From: Hydrogenophaga sp.
Lineage (GTDB): Bacteria > Pseudomonadota > Gammaproteobacteria > Burkholderiales > Burkholderiaceae_C
Assembly (NCBI RefSeq): GCF_018780385.1
Contig: NZ_JADMJO010000014.1
Coordinates: 115,137-179,136, forward strand
Length of the DNA stretch: 64,000 bases
Reading direction: 5' to 3'
Positions 17,524-27,051 of this stretch are shown one piece after another. Under the pieces are notes generated by a model, which saw only the letters and a list, made by a program, of their open reading frames with translations, was not told where the DNA came from and did not search any database. The position numbers were made by a program, and so were the translations under genes. Within the stretch, counting starts at the first letter, position 1. Each line of letters opens with the position of its first letter.

Positions 17524-19836
17524 ATGAGCCTTCCCGTGCAGCGCTTCCCCTCCCTGTCCCATTGGGGCGCGTTCACCGCGGTCGTCCAGGACGGTCGCCT
17601 GCTTGCGTGCGAGCCTTTCCACCGCGATCCGGCGCCCTCCGGCATCCTGGCGTCCATGCCCGGCACGATGCAGTCCGACCTGCGCATCGCGCGGCCCGCC
17701 GTGCGCGAAGGCTGGCTGAACCAGCGCGAGGCCAGCGACCGCAGTGCGCGTGGCCAGGAGCGCTTCGTCGAAGTCGACTGGGACGTCGCGCTGGACCTCG
17801 TCGCCGGTGAACTGGCCCGCGTGCGCAGCCAGCACGGGCACGCCGCGGTGTTCGGCGGCTCCTACGGCTGGTCGTCGGCCGGTCGCCTGCACCACGCGCG
17901 CACGCTCACGCACCGCTTCCTGAACAGCGGCGGTGGCTGCGTCAACCAGGCGGGCAACTACAGCTGGGGCGCGGCGCAGTTCCTGCTGCCCCATGTCATC
18001 GGCACCTACGCGCCCGTCACGGGCCGCGTGACCGACTGGAACAACGTGCTGCACCACACCGAGCTGTTCATCGCGTTCGGCGGGCTGCCCCTGCGCAACG
18101 CACAGATCACCTCGGGTGGCGCCGGTGTGCACAGCACGCAGGGTTGGGTGGAACGCGCCTGCCGCAGCGCGATCGAGTTCGTGGTCATCAGCCCGACGCA
18201 GGCCGACGTGCCGGAAGGCATGCGCGCGCGCTGGATCCCGATCCGCCCCAACACCGACACCGCGCTGATGCTGGGCATGGCCCACACGCTGCTGGCGCAA
18301 GGCCGGCACGACACGGCGTTCCTGCACAGCCACTGCGAAGGCTTCGAAGGTTTTGCGCGCTACCTGCGGGGCGAGGACGACGGCCAGGCCAAGGACGCGG
18401 CGTGGGCAGCGGCGATCTGCGGCGTGGACGCGCCCACCATCACCGAACTCGCCCTGCGGGCGGCCAGCCGGCGCACCCTGCTCAACTGCACCTGGTCGCT
18501 GCAGCGCGCCCACCACGGCGAGCAGCCCTATTGGGCCAGCATCGCGCTGGCGTCCATGCTCGGGCAGATCGGGTTGCCCGGCGGTGGCTTCGCCTTCGGG
18601 CACGGCTCCATCAACGGCGCGGCCACGCCCAGGCCCGACGTGCCGGCGCCCGAAATGTCGGCCGGGCGCAACCCGATCGGCCAGTCCATCCCGGTGGCGC
18701 GCTTCGCCGACATGTTGCTGGCACCCGGGCAGCCCTACGACTTCAACGGCCGCACCAGCACCTACCCCGACATCGAGCTCATCTACTGGGCCGGCGGCAA
18801 CCCGTTCCACCACCACCAGGACCTCAACCGCCTGATGAAGGGCTGGCAGAAGCCGCAAACCATCGTCGTGCACGACAGCTGGTGGACCCCCGCCGCGCGC
18901 CGCGCCGACATCGTGCTGCCCGCCACCACCACGCTGGAGCGCAACGACATCGGCGGCTCCTCGCGCGACCGCTTCGTGCTGGCCATGAAGCAGGCGCTTG
19001 CGCCCCACGCACAGAGCCGCAACGACTTCGACATCTACCGCGAGCTCGCGGCGCGCGCGGGCCACGAGGCCGCGTTCACCGAAGGCCGGGACGAGGCCGC
19101 GTGGATCCGCTCCATCTACGACGACATGGCCGTCAAGTGGCGCGCGGCCGGCTTCGGACTGCCCTCGTTCGATGTGTTCTGGGCCGAAGGCTTCGCCGAA
19201 CTGCCCGAACCGGCGCGCGACATGGTGCTGTTCGAGGCGTTCCGCCAGGACCCCGTGGCGGCGCCGCTGGGCACACCGTCGGGCCGCATCGAGCTGTACT
19301 CGCAGAAGATCGCGTCGTTCGGCTACGACGACTGCCCGCCGCACCCGGCCTGGTTGCCCCCCGCGGAGTGGCTGGGCGCGCCCGAGGCCGCGCGCTGGCC
19401 GCTGCACCTGGTGAGCTCGCAACCGCCGGACAAGCTGCATTCGCAACTCGACGCGGGGGAGCGCTCGGTCCAGGGCAAGATCAAGGCCCGCCAGCGCGTG
19501 TGCATGCACCCGGACGAAGCCTCGCGCCGCGGCATCGGCCTGCACGACCTGGTGCGGGTCTTCAACGCGCGCGGCAGTTGCCTGGCCGGCGCCGAGCTGG
19601 ACGCGCGCGTCATGCCGGGCGTGCTGGTCATGTCCACCGGCGCCTGGTTCGACCCGCAGGACGAGACCCTGGAACGGCACGGCAACCCCAACGTGCTCAC
19701 GCTCGACGTGGGCACCTCGCGGCTGGCCCAGGGTACCAGCGCGATGACGACCCTGGTCGAGGTGGAGCGCTGGCAGGGCGAAGCGCCGGCGGTGCAGGCG
19801 TTCGCACCACCCACCTGGGTGCCCGCGCCACCATAA
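17524..19836 (+). CDS. Molybdopterin S-/N-oxide reductase (BisC/TorA family)
   Basis: 770-residue molybdopterin-guanine-dinucleotide enzyme of the DMSO reductase family. It has no signal peptide and no N-terminal Fe-S cysteine motif, which points to the cytoplasmic biotin-/methionine-sulfoxide reductase (BisC) type. The Mo-ligating Ser is in FGGSYGWSSAGR (Ser118 by family pattern). The CVNQAGNYSWG segment and YWAGGNPFHHHQDLNRL are characteristic, and the C-terminal MGD-binding domain is complete. It begins 10 bases after the Lrp-type gene and ends in a TAATG overlap with the Nudix gene, so the three are likely co-transcribed. Substrate candidates are methionine, biotin or other S-oxides. Confidence 0.9.
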   Translation: MSLPVQRFPSLSHWGAFTAVVQDGRLLACEPFHRDPAPSGILASMPGTMQSDLRIARPAVREGWLNQREASDRSARGQERFVEVDWDVALDLVAGELARVRSQHGHAAVFGGSYGWSSAGRLHHARTLTHRFLNSGGGCVNQAGNYSWGAAQFLLPHVIGTYAPVTGRVTDWNNVLHHTELFIAFGGLPLRNAQITSGGAGVHSTQGWVERACRSAIEFVVISPTQADVPEGMRARWIPIRPNTDTALMLGMAHTLLAQGRHDTAFLHSHCEGFEGFARYLRGEDDGQAKDAAWAAAICGVDAPTITELALRAASRRTLLNCTWSLQRAHHGEQPYWASIALASMLGQIGLPGGGFAFGHGSINGAATPRPDVPAPEMSAGRNPIGQSIPVARFADMLLAPGQPYDFNGRTSTYPDIELIYWAGGNPFHHHQDLNRLMKGWQKPQTIVVHDSWWTPAARRADIVLPATTTLERNDIGGSSRDRFVLAMKQALAPHAQSRNDFDIYRELAARAGHEAAFTEGRDEAAWIRSIYDDMAVKWRAAGFGLPSFDVFWAEGFAELPEPARDMVLFEAFRQDPVAAPLGTPSGRIELYSQKIASFGYDDCPPHPAWLPPAEWLGAPEAARWPLHLVSSQPPDKLHSQLDAGERSVQGKIKARQRVCMHPDEASRRGIGLHDLVRVFNARGSCLAGAELDARVMPGVLVMSTGAWFDPQDETLERHGNPNVLTLDVGTSRLAQGTSAMTTLVEVERWQGEAPAVQAFAPPTWVPAPP

Positions 19837-20339
19837 TGCGCGCCATGGACACCCGATGGAAACCCAGTGTCACCGTGGCCGCCATCATCGAGCGCGATGG
19901 CAGGTACCTGTTGATCGAAGAGCACACGCCTGAGGGTTTGCGCCTGAACAATCCGGCCGGTCACCTGGACCCCGGCGAAAGCCCGGCCGAAGGTGTGGTG
20001 CGAGAAACGCTGGAGGAGACCACCCACCGGTTCACCCCCACAGCGCTAGTGGGCGTGTACCTGTCGCGGTTTCAACGGGCCGGCCAGACCCCCGCCGAGG
20101 ACGAGGACATCACCTACCTGCGGTTTGCGTTCTGCGGCGAGCTGGGGGATGTGACACCGGGTGTCAGCCTGGACACCGGCATCGTCAGGACGTTGTGGCT
20201 CACGCCCGACGAGATCCGTCGCAGCGCGCCACGCCATCGCAGCCCCCTGGTGCTGCGCTGCATGGAAGACCACCTGGCGGGTCAGCGCTACCCCCTGGCC
20301 CTGGTTCAAACCGATGTCTCCGTCAGAGGGCCTGGCTGA
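19836..20339 (+). CDS. Nudix hydrolase
   Basis: Mg2+-dependent pyrophosphohydrolase, 167 residues. The Nudix box is complete at about residues 40-62: G-x5-E-x7-REtlEE, followed by the helix. The WKPSVTVAAIIERDGRYLL opening resembles phosphatase NudJ-type enzymes (thiamine or nucleotide pyrophosphates). The first ATG overlaps the preceding stop (TAATG). A second ATG at 19845 would remove three residues and is equally plausible. The last 34 bases overlap the 3' end of the convergent kinase gene. Confidence 0.88.
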   Translation: MRAMDTRWKPSVTVAAIIERDGRYLLIEEHTPEGLRLNNPAGHLDPGESPAEGVVRETLEETTHRFTPTALVGVYLSRFQRAGQTPAEDEDITYLRFAFCGELGDVTPGVSLDTGIVRTLWLTPDEIRRSAPRHRSPLVLRCMEDHLAGQRYPLALVQTDVSVRGPG

Positions 20340-22303
20340 GAGTCAGCCATCCTGGCCAGGCTCGTCGACTCTGCTCGGGCCAGCGGGATGCGCAGCGAGA
20401 AACAAGAGCCGCGGCCCGGCACGGATCGCAACGACAGACCGATGCCCAACATCGCGGCGCAGCTCTTGACAATGAAGAGGCCCAGACCGACACCGTTGTC
20501 GCTCTCGGTCTCGGGCTCCCCCCGAAAGTATTCGGTGAAGATGGTTTCGTGGTGAGCCGGAGCTATGCCCGCACCGGTGTCCCAAACCTGCAGCAGCAGA
20601 CATGCCCCGCTGAGACGACAAGACACCACCACGCCACCGGACTGGGTGAAGCGCACGGCGTTGGACACCAGGTTGTTGACCATGCGCTCCAGCAGCAAGG
20701 GGTCGCTGTGCACACAGGCGATGCTCGGCGTGACCACCCAGCGCAGCCCCTTGGCCGTGGCCTGTGGCTCGAAAGTCAGGTCCACCCGGTCCAGCAACGG
20801 CTGGATGGAGAAATCGGACATGTTCGCTCTCAATGAGCCGGTTTCCAGGCGCGCCATGGTCATGATCGAGTCCAGCAGCCCGTTGGCCGATACGAGTGCA
20901 GATTTCATCTGCATCACGGTGGGGTCGTGCCTTGGCTCGCGCGCATGCAGGCTTTCAGTGGCCAGGCCCATGGCGAACAGCGGCTGGCGCAGGTCGTGGC
21001 TGACCGCCGCGAGAAACCGCGATTTTTCGATCGATTGACGCTCGGCCTCCTGCTTCTTCACCTGCTCACGCAAGCCCATGGACAGCGCCAGATCCTTCGC
21101 TTCGCGGTCGGCCTTGATGCGATCGGCCAAGGCAAACGACAGCAGCAGCATCTCGACCGCCGAGCCGACCATCACAGGATGTGCGAGCAGCGTGTTGGCC
21201 GGCAACCAACCCAGCGAAATCAGGGACTCGGCAACACCGCACACCATCAGCAGAGCCCAGGCCAGCAAGAAATAGCGTGCGCCCCGGCGTCGGGCCATGA
21301 GCCGATTCCACCCCGCCAGCATGAGCGGCAGGATGGAGGCAATGACCATGGCGACAAGGACATGGGCCGCCAGCTTGTGGTCCATCCATGGCCGAAGCAC
21401 GATGTAGATGGCCCAACAGACCAACAGCCCGCGCAGAACGCGGTCCAGCCACGGCAACTCATCGGCACTGTGCAGGAACCGGCGCCCGAAGAGGATGGCC
21501 GCGAGTCCACACGCTGCGTAGCCCAAATGCAGCGCGAGGTTGTTCCAGTCCGGTCGCTCCGGCCAGAGAAACTGGGCACCGAAACCGGAGGTGGTCAGTT
21601 GGGCCATACCCATGGCGGCGACGAACGCGATGTAGTAGAGGTATACCCGGTCGCGAACCGCCACATAGAGCAGCAGGTTGTAGGCGAACAAGCCCGTCAG
21701 CAGACCGAAGTACAGGCTCACCAGGGAATACAGGCGGTGGTCCTGGCTCAAGAGGGCCTGAGGCTGCAGCAGCGTGACGGGGATTTGCAGAGAGCTGGAG
21801 GACTGGACGCGCAGCACCACGGTGCGTGGACCGGTCCCGTTGAAAACCAGCGGGAAAACCAGATGCCTGTGCGGGACGACGCGCGCCGAAAACGGCAGCT
21901 CATCGCCGCCGACGGACCGGCTGAGGCGGCCACCGGGCTCCAGGACAAACACCTCGACACGATCCAGTTGCGGGTTGGCCACCTGCATCAACCAGTGATC
22001 TGGTGCATGCGCGGAGACATCCAGTTCGGCTTTGAGCCAGAGGGTGGTGCTTTGGTAGCCGAAGTTGGGCGTCGCCGCGCCTTGGCGCAGGGGCCTGAAG
22101 CGCCACGCTTCATGGCGCGACAGCACATCGCGCACGGACAGCGCCCCGGTGTCGTCAAGCCGGTACGTGAACGCCGTGGACAAGTCATAGGCCTCAGCTT
22201 CTCCCAGCACCAGCGCCTGGGCCGGCGCGCACAGGAGCCAGATCGACCAGAGCAACGCCCGGACCCACCACCCACCTTCGTGTGTGCGTTGGCGAAACGT
22301 CAT
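20306..22303 (-). CDS. 7TMR-DISM sensor histidine kinase
   Basis: 665-residue inner-membrane kinase. Signal peptide (about 1-30, APAQA); periplasmic 7TMR-DISM extracellular domain (about 35-185), a carbohydrate/ligand-type beta fold; seven transmembrane helices (about 190-395); coiled linker; HisKA with SRFLAAVSHDLRQPL (His436); HATPase with N-box MVNNLVSNAVRF, DTGAGI and NGVGLGLFIV. The DLRQPL variant of the H-box is frequent in betaproteobacterial kinases of this type. No receiver domain is attached, and the nearest response regulator is on the other strand after the next kinase. The 3' end overlaps the Nudix gene tail to tail by 34 bases. Confidence 0.92.
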   Translation of the reverse strand: MTFRQRTHEGGWWVRALLWSIWLLCAPAQALVLGEAEAYDLSTAFTYRLDDTGALSVRDVLSRHEAWRFRPLRQGAATPNFGYQSTTLWLKAELDVSAHAPDHWLMQVANPQLDRVEVFVLEPGGRLSRSVGGDELPFSARVVPHRHLVFPLVFNGTGPRTVVLRVQSSSSLQIPVTLLQPQALLSQDHRLYSLVSLYFGLLTGLFAYNLLLYVAVRDRVYLYYIAFVAAMGMAQLTTSGFGAQFLWPERPDWNNLALHLGYAACGLAAILFGRRFLHSADELPWLDRVLRGLLVCWAIYIVLRPWMDHKLAAHVLVAMVIASILPLMLAGWNRLMARRRGARYFLLAWALLMVCGVAESLISLGWLPANTLLAHPVMVGSAVEMLLLSFALADRIKADREAKDLALSMGLREQVKKQEAERQSIEKSRFLAAVSHDLRQPLFAMGLATESLHAREPRHDPTVMQMKSALVSANGLLDSIMTMARLETGSLRANMSDFSIQPLLDRVDLTFEPQATAKGLRWVVTPSIACVHSDPLLLERMVNNLVSNAVRFTQSGGVVVSCRLSGACLLLQVWDTGAGIAPAHHETIFTEYFRGEPETESDNGVGLGLFIVKSCAAMLGIGLSLRSVPGRGSCFSLRIPLARAESTSLARMADSQPGPLTETSV

Positions 22304-22766
22304 GACGCTTGCGGCTCCTTGTTCGATTCAGTGCGCAGGTGAAATGCGCTTTGAAGGATCGTCTCGCATCACCGTGAATCATTCGATTTCCATACGGCGA
22401 TTTCGACCTGGCATTCTGCAAATGGAGGCTATTCGTCACCAATACTGCATCAGCACTATATTGGTTTTCAATTGAAACTCAATCGCACATCCGGGAATGA
22501 GGGCAACCAACCGTCAATTGCAATTTCACGCAATTTTCAGTCGCCAAAATTGATATTGAAATGTGCGTTTTGCGGACAAATGCTCAATTGATTGGCAAGC
22601 GCGCATTCAAAATACTGCCACGGCGGTATGTGGCCCTCATTCGTTACTGAATACGATCATCTTTTAGTGTTCAGCGTGCGAACCGAAGTCAATTCCATTG
22701 AAACCGGAACGATGCTTCGAGAAGCCATCAGGAAATTCTCCCGCCCGACCCCACTCGGCCAATACC
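22304..22766. other. AT-rich divergent intergenic region with repeated CAATT motifs
   Basis: 463 bases between two divergent sensor-kinase genes, visibly richer in A/T than anything else in the window. It holds a perfect 12-bp palindrome TTTCAATTGAAA (22466-22477) and several further CAATT copies (near 22516-22526, 22531, 22550 as the complement, 22585 and 22690). A TATATT at 22457-22462 could be a -10 box. I found no convincing coding frame, RNA or terminator. It probably carries both kinase promoters plus regulator or nucleoid-protein sites. Confidence 0.45.
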
Positions 22767-24536
22767 ATGCAAGCCCGATTCAAACTGATTAGACATTTCA
22801 CCATCACCAGTTTGGCTGCACTGGTTTGCGTTGCCGCCGCATTGATTCATTTTCAGACCAGTGAATCAAAACTCGTGAAATCCGTGCAGGACCAAGAGGC
22901 GCACGCCATTCATGAGATGCAGGCATTGCTGGTGAACCACGCGGAGGAAGTCGCGCGCCGTGATCTGTTGACCACGCACGAGGGCAGCAACGTCCAACTG
23001 GCACGCCTCCTGTCGAATGCGCTGTGGGACGCCCCGCTGGCGCCGTTTCTGGCCGCCGCCCGAGGCATCGATTTCAGTCACTGCCTGCCCCTGAAGAAAC
23101 ACGAAGGCACCTTCCCCGCACCCATGTCGTCAAGGCAGTCCCAAGAGTGCTTGAGGCAGCAGGGGACGCGCGTTCGGGCACTCCCCCAGTTCGCTGCGCT
23201 CCACACCCGCCTGCTCGGCGCCATGCGCGGAAGCGAGGTTGTGAAGATCAGGATGCACGACCTTCACGGCATCACCTTGTATTCCTCCGACCCCTCGCAA
23301 GTGGGTACGGACCCGTCGGGCGATCCTGGCTGGACGCGCGCGGCACGAGAAGGGCAACCCGCCAGCGATCTTTCGTCACGGGACAACCGCGATGTCATCA
23401 CCAGCCATTGGCCACTCGTTGATCCCCGGACGGACAAGCCCGTCGCAGTTTTTGAGGTGCAGTCCGACGTCACGGCCCACCTCAACCAGCTCCAGAAGAC
23501 CTGGGCCGATGTCCGCCTGACCGCTGCCAACAACCAGACGCGCCTGGAGCAACAAACACAGGACAACCGCGATCTTGTCCAGCGCTCGGAGCAGATGCAT
23601 CTGATGATGTTGGCGGGCCTGCTCGTGCTCGTGTACGCGGTGCTCCACAGCATCGTGCGGCGCGCACAGGCGCTGATCGAAAGGCAGGCGCAGGAGAGCG
23701 ATGCCAACAAGCAACACCTCGCGCAGTCCGAGAAGATGACCTCGCTGGGGCAAATGGTGGCCAGCGTGGCCCACCAGCTCACCACACCGCTGGCATTCTC
23801 CAAAAGCAATGTGTTCATGGCCATCCAGGCGCTGGACGACATGACGCCAGGCATTCGCGGAGCATCTCGCGCACTGGAGCGTGCGACCGCCAGTGCGGGG
23901 AACACAGCGGCATCTCAGCCATTGGAGCTCGACACCGACTCGGTGCGAGCGCGGTTGAGCCAGTTTCCCGACGAACTCCACATGACGCAGGACATGCTGG
24001 GTGATGTGTTGATGGGTCTGGACCAGATGAACGAAATGGTGGACAACCTGCGCAGCTTCTCCCGACGGGATCGCTCACGCACCGCAGCAGTCGACCTCAA
24101 CACCACCTTGGCGAGCGTGATCTACATCGCCAAGGCCGTGATCTCCACCAAGATCCGGGTGGTCCAGAAGTTCTCCAAGCTTCCCAGGCTGGTGTGCCAC
24201 GCCTCACAGCTCAACCAGGTCTTTCTGAATCTGATCATGAACGCGGCCCAGGCCATCGACGGCGCCGGCGTGGTCACGGTGTCCACCGCCACGGACGGTC
24301 AATACATCCGCATCACGGTCGAAGACACCGGCAGGGGCATCCCCGATGACGTCCTGCCGCGCATCTTCGACCCCTACTTCACCACCAAACCTGCGGGCGC
24401 AGGCACCGGGTTGGGTCTGGCCATTGCCCAGGACATCGTGACCGGTCATGGCGGAACCCTGAGCGTGAAGACCCAGGTGGACATCGGCACCACCTTCCTG
24501 ATCGAACTTCCCATCCCAGCAGGCCTGCCCGCATGA
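22767..24536 (+). CDS. Membrane sensor histidine kinase
   Basis: 589 residues. TM1 about 11-28, a periplasmic sensor region about 30-275, TM2 about 278-297, then a short coil, HisKA-like helices with phospho-acceptor His336 in SVAHQLTTPLAFSKSN, an unusually long insert between the two dimerisation helices (about 355-410), and HATPase with N-box QVFLNLIMNAAQAI, DTGRGIPDD and GAGTGLGLAI. The periplasmic part shows the LYSSDPSQVGTDPSGDPGW pattern seen in double-Cache-like sensors. The ATG at 22767 gives a clean membrane signal; the frame is open from a TTG 69 bases earlier, which I reject. The stop overlaps the ATG of the response regulator (ATGA), so the two form a pair. Confidence 0.92.
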   Translation: MQARFKLIRHFTITSLAALVCVAAALIHFQTSESKLVKSVQDQEAHAIHEMQALLVNHAEEVARRDLLTTHEGSNVQLARLLSNALWDAPLAPFLAAARGIDFSHCLPLKKHEGTFPAPMSSRQSQECLRQQGTRVRALPQFAALHTRLLGAMRGSEVVKIRMHDLHGITLYSSDPSQVGTDPSGDPGWTRAAREGQPASDLSSRDNRDVITSHWPLVDPRTDKPVAVFEVQSDVTAHLNQLQKTWADVRLTAANNQTRLEQQTQDNRDLVQRSEQMHLMMLAGLLVLVYAVLHSIVRRAQALIERQAQESDANKQHLAQSEKMTSLGQMVASVAHQLTTPLAFSKSNVFMAIQALDDMTPGIRGASRALERATASAGNTAASQPLELDTDSVRARLSQFPDELHMTQDMLGDVLMGLDQMNEMVDNLRSFSRRDRSRTAAVDLNTTLASVIYIAKAVISTKIRVVQKFSKLPRLVCHASQLNQVFLNLIMNAAQAIDGAGVVTVSTATDGQYIRITVEDTGRGIPDDVLPRIFDPYFTTKPAGAGTGLGLAIAQDIVTGHGGTLSVKTQVDIGTTFLIELPIPAGLPA

Positions 24537-25570
24537 ACGCCCTCCGAAAACCCCGTGTCCTCTGTGTGGACGATGAACCCAGTGTGCTGCGCTCGCTCAA
24601 CTGGCTGCTGCAAAGCCGCTTTGAAGTGTCGTCGGCCACCGATGCCGGTGAAGCCCTTGAGCTCGTTGGCAACGGCGATTTCGACGTGGTGATCAGCGAC
24701 CAGCGCATGCCGGGCATGACCGGCACCGAGTTCCTCCAACGGGTCAAGGAAGTTTCTCCCAACACCATGCGGCTGTTGCTCACCGGGTACTCGGAATACA
24801 ACGACGTGCTGCGTTCGATCAACGACAGCGAAGTGTTCCGCTTCATCAGCAAGCCTTGGGACAACCAGCACCTGATCGACACGGTCGCCTATGCAGCGAC
24901 GGTGGCGCGCGAGGTCCCCCTGCCACGGCCTTCGAACCCGACGGTCACCGCGAAAATCGACATGAACGGCCTGCGTGGCAGTCGCACCGGAGCCGTGCTC
25001 CTGATGGACGAAGACCCTGCCATCGAACACCAGCTCCGCGCCGTTCTGGGTGCCGAGATGTTGCTTTTGTGGGCGCGAAACCCGAGCGAAGCGGTCAGGC
25101 TGCTCCACCGCCACAAAGTGGCCGTGATCGTGGCCGACACCCACGCCGACACCGGCTCCACCCTGGATCTCATCAGGGCAGTGAAGCGCAGCAGCCCGAA
25201 CATCGTGGCCATGATCTACACCTCGGAACGCGACGGCAGCACCATCGGCCGACTCATCAATGAAGGTCAGATTTTCCGCTTCATAGCCAAACCCGCGGCC
25301 CCGAGCCACGTGAACCGCATGATCAGATCGGCACTCAAGAAGCACCGGGATCTCATGGCACAACCCGCCCGCATCGCAAGGCATGCGGTGGAGGCATCAC
25401 GCAGTCTGGCGTTCGAACACGCTGGCGAGGCGACGTCTGGCGGGGATCCGGCAGATGTGGCTCCTCCGGGGGCCCCATTCTTCGACCTGTTCACGGATAC
25501 CACCGGGACGACAAGCACCGCGTCCATCTCCGGCGTGACCTGGCTCAAGCGTCTGTTCGGCAAATCCTGA
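24533..25570 (+). CDS. Two-receiver response regulator without output domain
   Basis: 345 residues. REC1 (about 7-120) is intact: acidic pair DDE near 13-15, phospho-Asp56 in VVISDQRMPGMTG, Lys107 in FISKPWD. It resembles the receivers of HupR/RpfG-type regulators. REC2 (about 150-265) is weaker: Asp-Glu-Asp at its start, a candidate phospho-Asp202 in VADTHAD, and Lys253 in FIAKPAAP. The last 80 residues are low complexity, with no HTH, GGDEF, EAL or HD-GYP motif visible. The output is therefore by protein contact or by onward phosphotransfer. It is coupled by ATGA overlap to the kinase upstream. Confidence 0.9.
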   Translation: MNALRKPRVLCVDDEPSVLRSLNWLLQSRFEVSSATDAGEALELVGNGDFDVVISDQRMPGMTGTEFLQRVKEVSPNTMRLLLTGYSEYNDVLRSINDSEVFRFISKPWDNQHLIDTVAYAATVAREVPLPRPSNPTVTAKIDMNGLRGSRTGAVLLMDEDPAIEHQLRAVLGAEMLLLWARNPSEAVRLLHRHKVAVIVADTHADTGSTLDLIRAVKRSSPNIVAMIYTSERDGSTIGRLINEGQIFRFIAKPAAPSHVNRMIRSALKKHRDLMAQPARIARHAVEASRSLAFEHAGEATSGGDPADVAPPGAPFFDLFTDTTGTTSTASISGVTWLKRLFGKS

Positions 25571-25646
25571 GTGGATGCGGCGGGAGCGCGGCAAGCGCCT
25601 TGGCATACAGTTGGCGGCAGCCCCCACTCCCAGAGTCCACGCGCCG

Positions 25647-27008
25647 ATGAATTCGCCCACACACCCCGCCGGCAGTCCCGTCCCACCCAGTGCATTGCCG
25701 CCCGACGACGCCCTGCGCGAAGAGCTGCACAACGAAGTGCATGCCCGGCCCTCCGCGCGCATCCGCCTGCCGGTGCTGATCGTTTTCGTGGCCGTGCTCA
25801 ACGACGGTGTGAGCCGCGAGCAGGAATGTGAGCACCTGCGCCGACTGCCCGCTCAGGACACCCTGACGCCCGAACAGATGCGCGGCAACTTCCTGCGGCT
25901 GCGCTTCGAGGGCTACACGCTCAAATGGGAGCGCCACACCGAGTTCACCCGCTACTCCATCGTGCAGCCACTGGCCGAGGGCACGGGTCTGGGCACCAGC
26001 GAGCCGGCTCTGCTGGGCGCGCTGGTCACGCCGCCGGGCTGGCTGCGCGACATCCCCGGACGCACCGTGGCCGCGATCAAGATGGTCATGCTGCAGGCCG
26101 AGCTGCCCGATCAGAACCCGGAGGCCCAAGCCGCGTTGATGGGGCCTGCGCAGCGCTGGTTCGGTGAACGCACCGTGGTCGCCTCACAACTGGGTGGCGG
26201 CCATTCCTGGGCGCTGACGGACTTTCACCTGCGGCCCTCGGGCTTTGAGCGCATGCTGGTCATCACCCCGCAGGACACGAGCGAAACGCGGGCTGGCCGC
26301 ATTTCGCAGCGACTGTTCGAAATCGAAACCTACCGCCTCATGGCGCTGCGGGGCCTGCCCGTGGTCAAGGCGCTGGCGCCCATGCTGGCGCAGGCCGAAG
26401 CCCAACTCGCTGCCATCACGGCGCAACTGGAAAACAAGTCCACATCGGAGCAGGAACTGCTCGACCAGCTGGTCTCGCTGGCCGCGCGGGTCGAGCGCGC
26501 CACCGCCGAGCACACCTACCGCTTCGGCGCCACCCGTGCCTACGACTCGGTGGTCACACAGCGCATTGCCGAGTTGCGCGAAAAGCCGATCCCGGGCACG
26601 CAGACCATCGGCGAGTTCATGCAGCGCCGACTGTCGCCGGCCATGGCCACGGTGGCGGCCAGCGCGCAACGCCTGGCGTCGTTGTCCGAACGCGTCTCGC
26701 GCACCAGCGCGCTGTTGCGCACGAGGGTCGACATCGTCACGGAGGCGCAGAACCAGGAACTTCTGGCCAAGCTCACGCGAGGTCAGGAACTGCAGCTGCA
26801 ACTGCAGGCCACCGTGGAAGGCCTGTCGATCGCGGCCATTTCGTACTACGTGATCAGCCTGCTGCTCTACATCGCCAAGGGCGCCAAGGCCGCGGGCATG
26901 CCGATCCAGCCCGAGATGGCCGCGGGCGCTCTGGTGCCACTCGTGCTGTGGGTCGTGTGGCGCACCACGCGGCGCATTCACGCACGCCTGGGCTCGCCAA
27001 CGCATTGA
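25647..27008 (+). CDS. DUF3422 family membrane-anchored protein
   Basis: 453-residue protein of a widespread proteobacterial family of unknown function. After a proline-rich N-terminus comes a conserved N-terminal block (LREELHNEVHARPSARIRLP), a long helical region with coiled-coil character (about 260-390), and two C-terminal hydrophobic segments (about 397-416 and 424-442) followed by a basic tail. This suggests a cytoplasmic body anchored in the inner membrane. I chose the ATG at 25647 to match the usual family start; an upstream extension is possible. It follows the response regulator by 76 bases and could share its transcript. Confidence 0.85.
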   Translation: MNSPTHPAGSPVPPSALPPDDALREELHNEVHARPSARIRLPVLIVFVAVLNDGVSREQECEHLRRLPAQDTLTPEQMRGNFLRLRFEGYTLKWERHTEFTRYSIVQPLAEGTGLGTSEPALLGALVTPPGWLRDIPGRTVAAIKMVMLQAELPDQNPEAQAALMGPAQRWFGERTVVASQLGGGHSWALTDFHLRPSGFERMLVITPQDTSETRAGRISQRLFEIETYRLMALRGLPVVKALAPMLAQAEAQLAAITAQLENKSTSEQELLDQLVSLAARVERATAEHTYRFGATRAYDSVVTQRIAELREKPIPGTQTIGEFMQRRLSPAMATVAASAQRLASLSERVSRTSALLRTRVDIVTEAQNQELLAKLTRGQELQLQLQATVEGLSIAAISYYVISLLLYIAKGAKAAGMPIQPEMAAGALVPLVLWVVWRTTRRIHARLGSPTH

Positions 27009-27051
27009 GCGTGCACGGCCACCGCCATCGGCATCGTTGTTGTTGTCGTTG

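Noticed and set aside
22698..22766. TTG-initiated N-terminal extension of the second sensor kinase
   Set aside because: It would put a polar 23-residue segment before the first membrane helix, uses a rare start and has no ribosome site.
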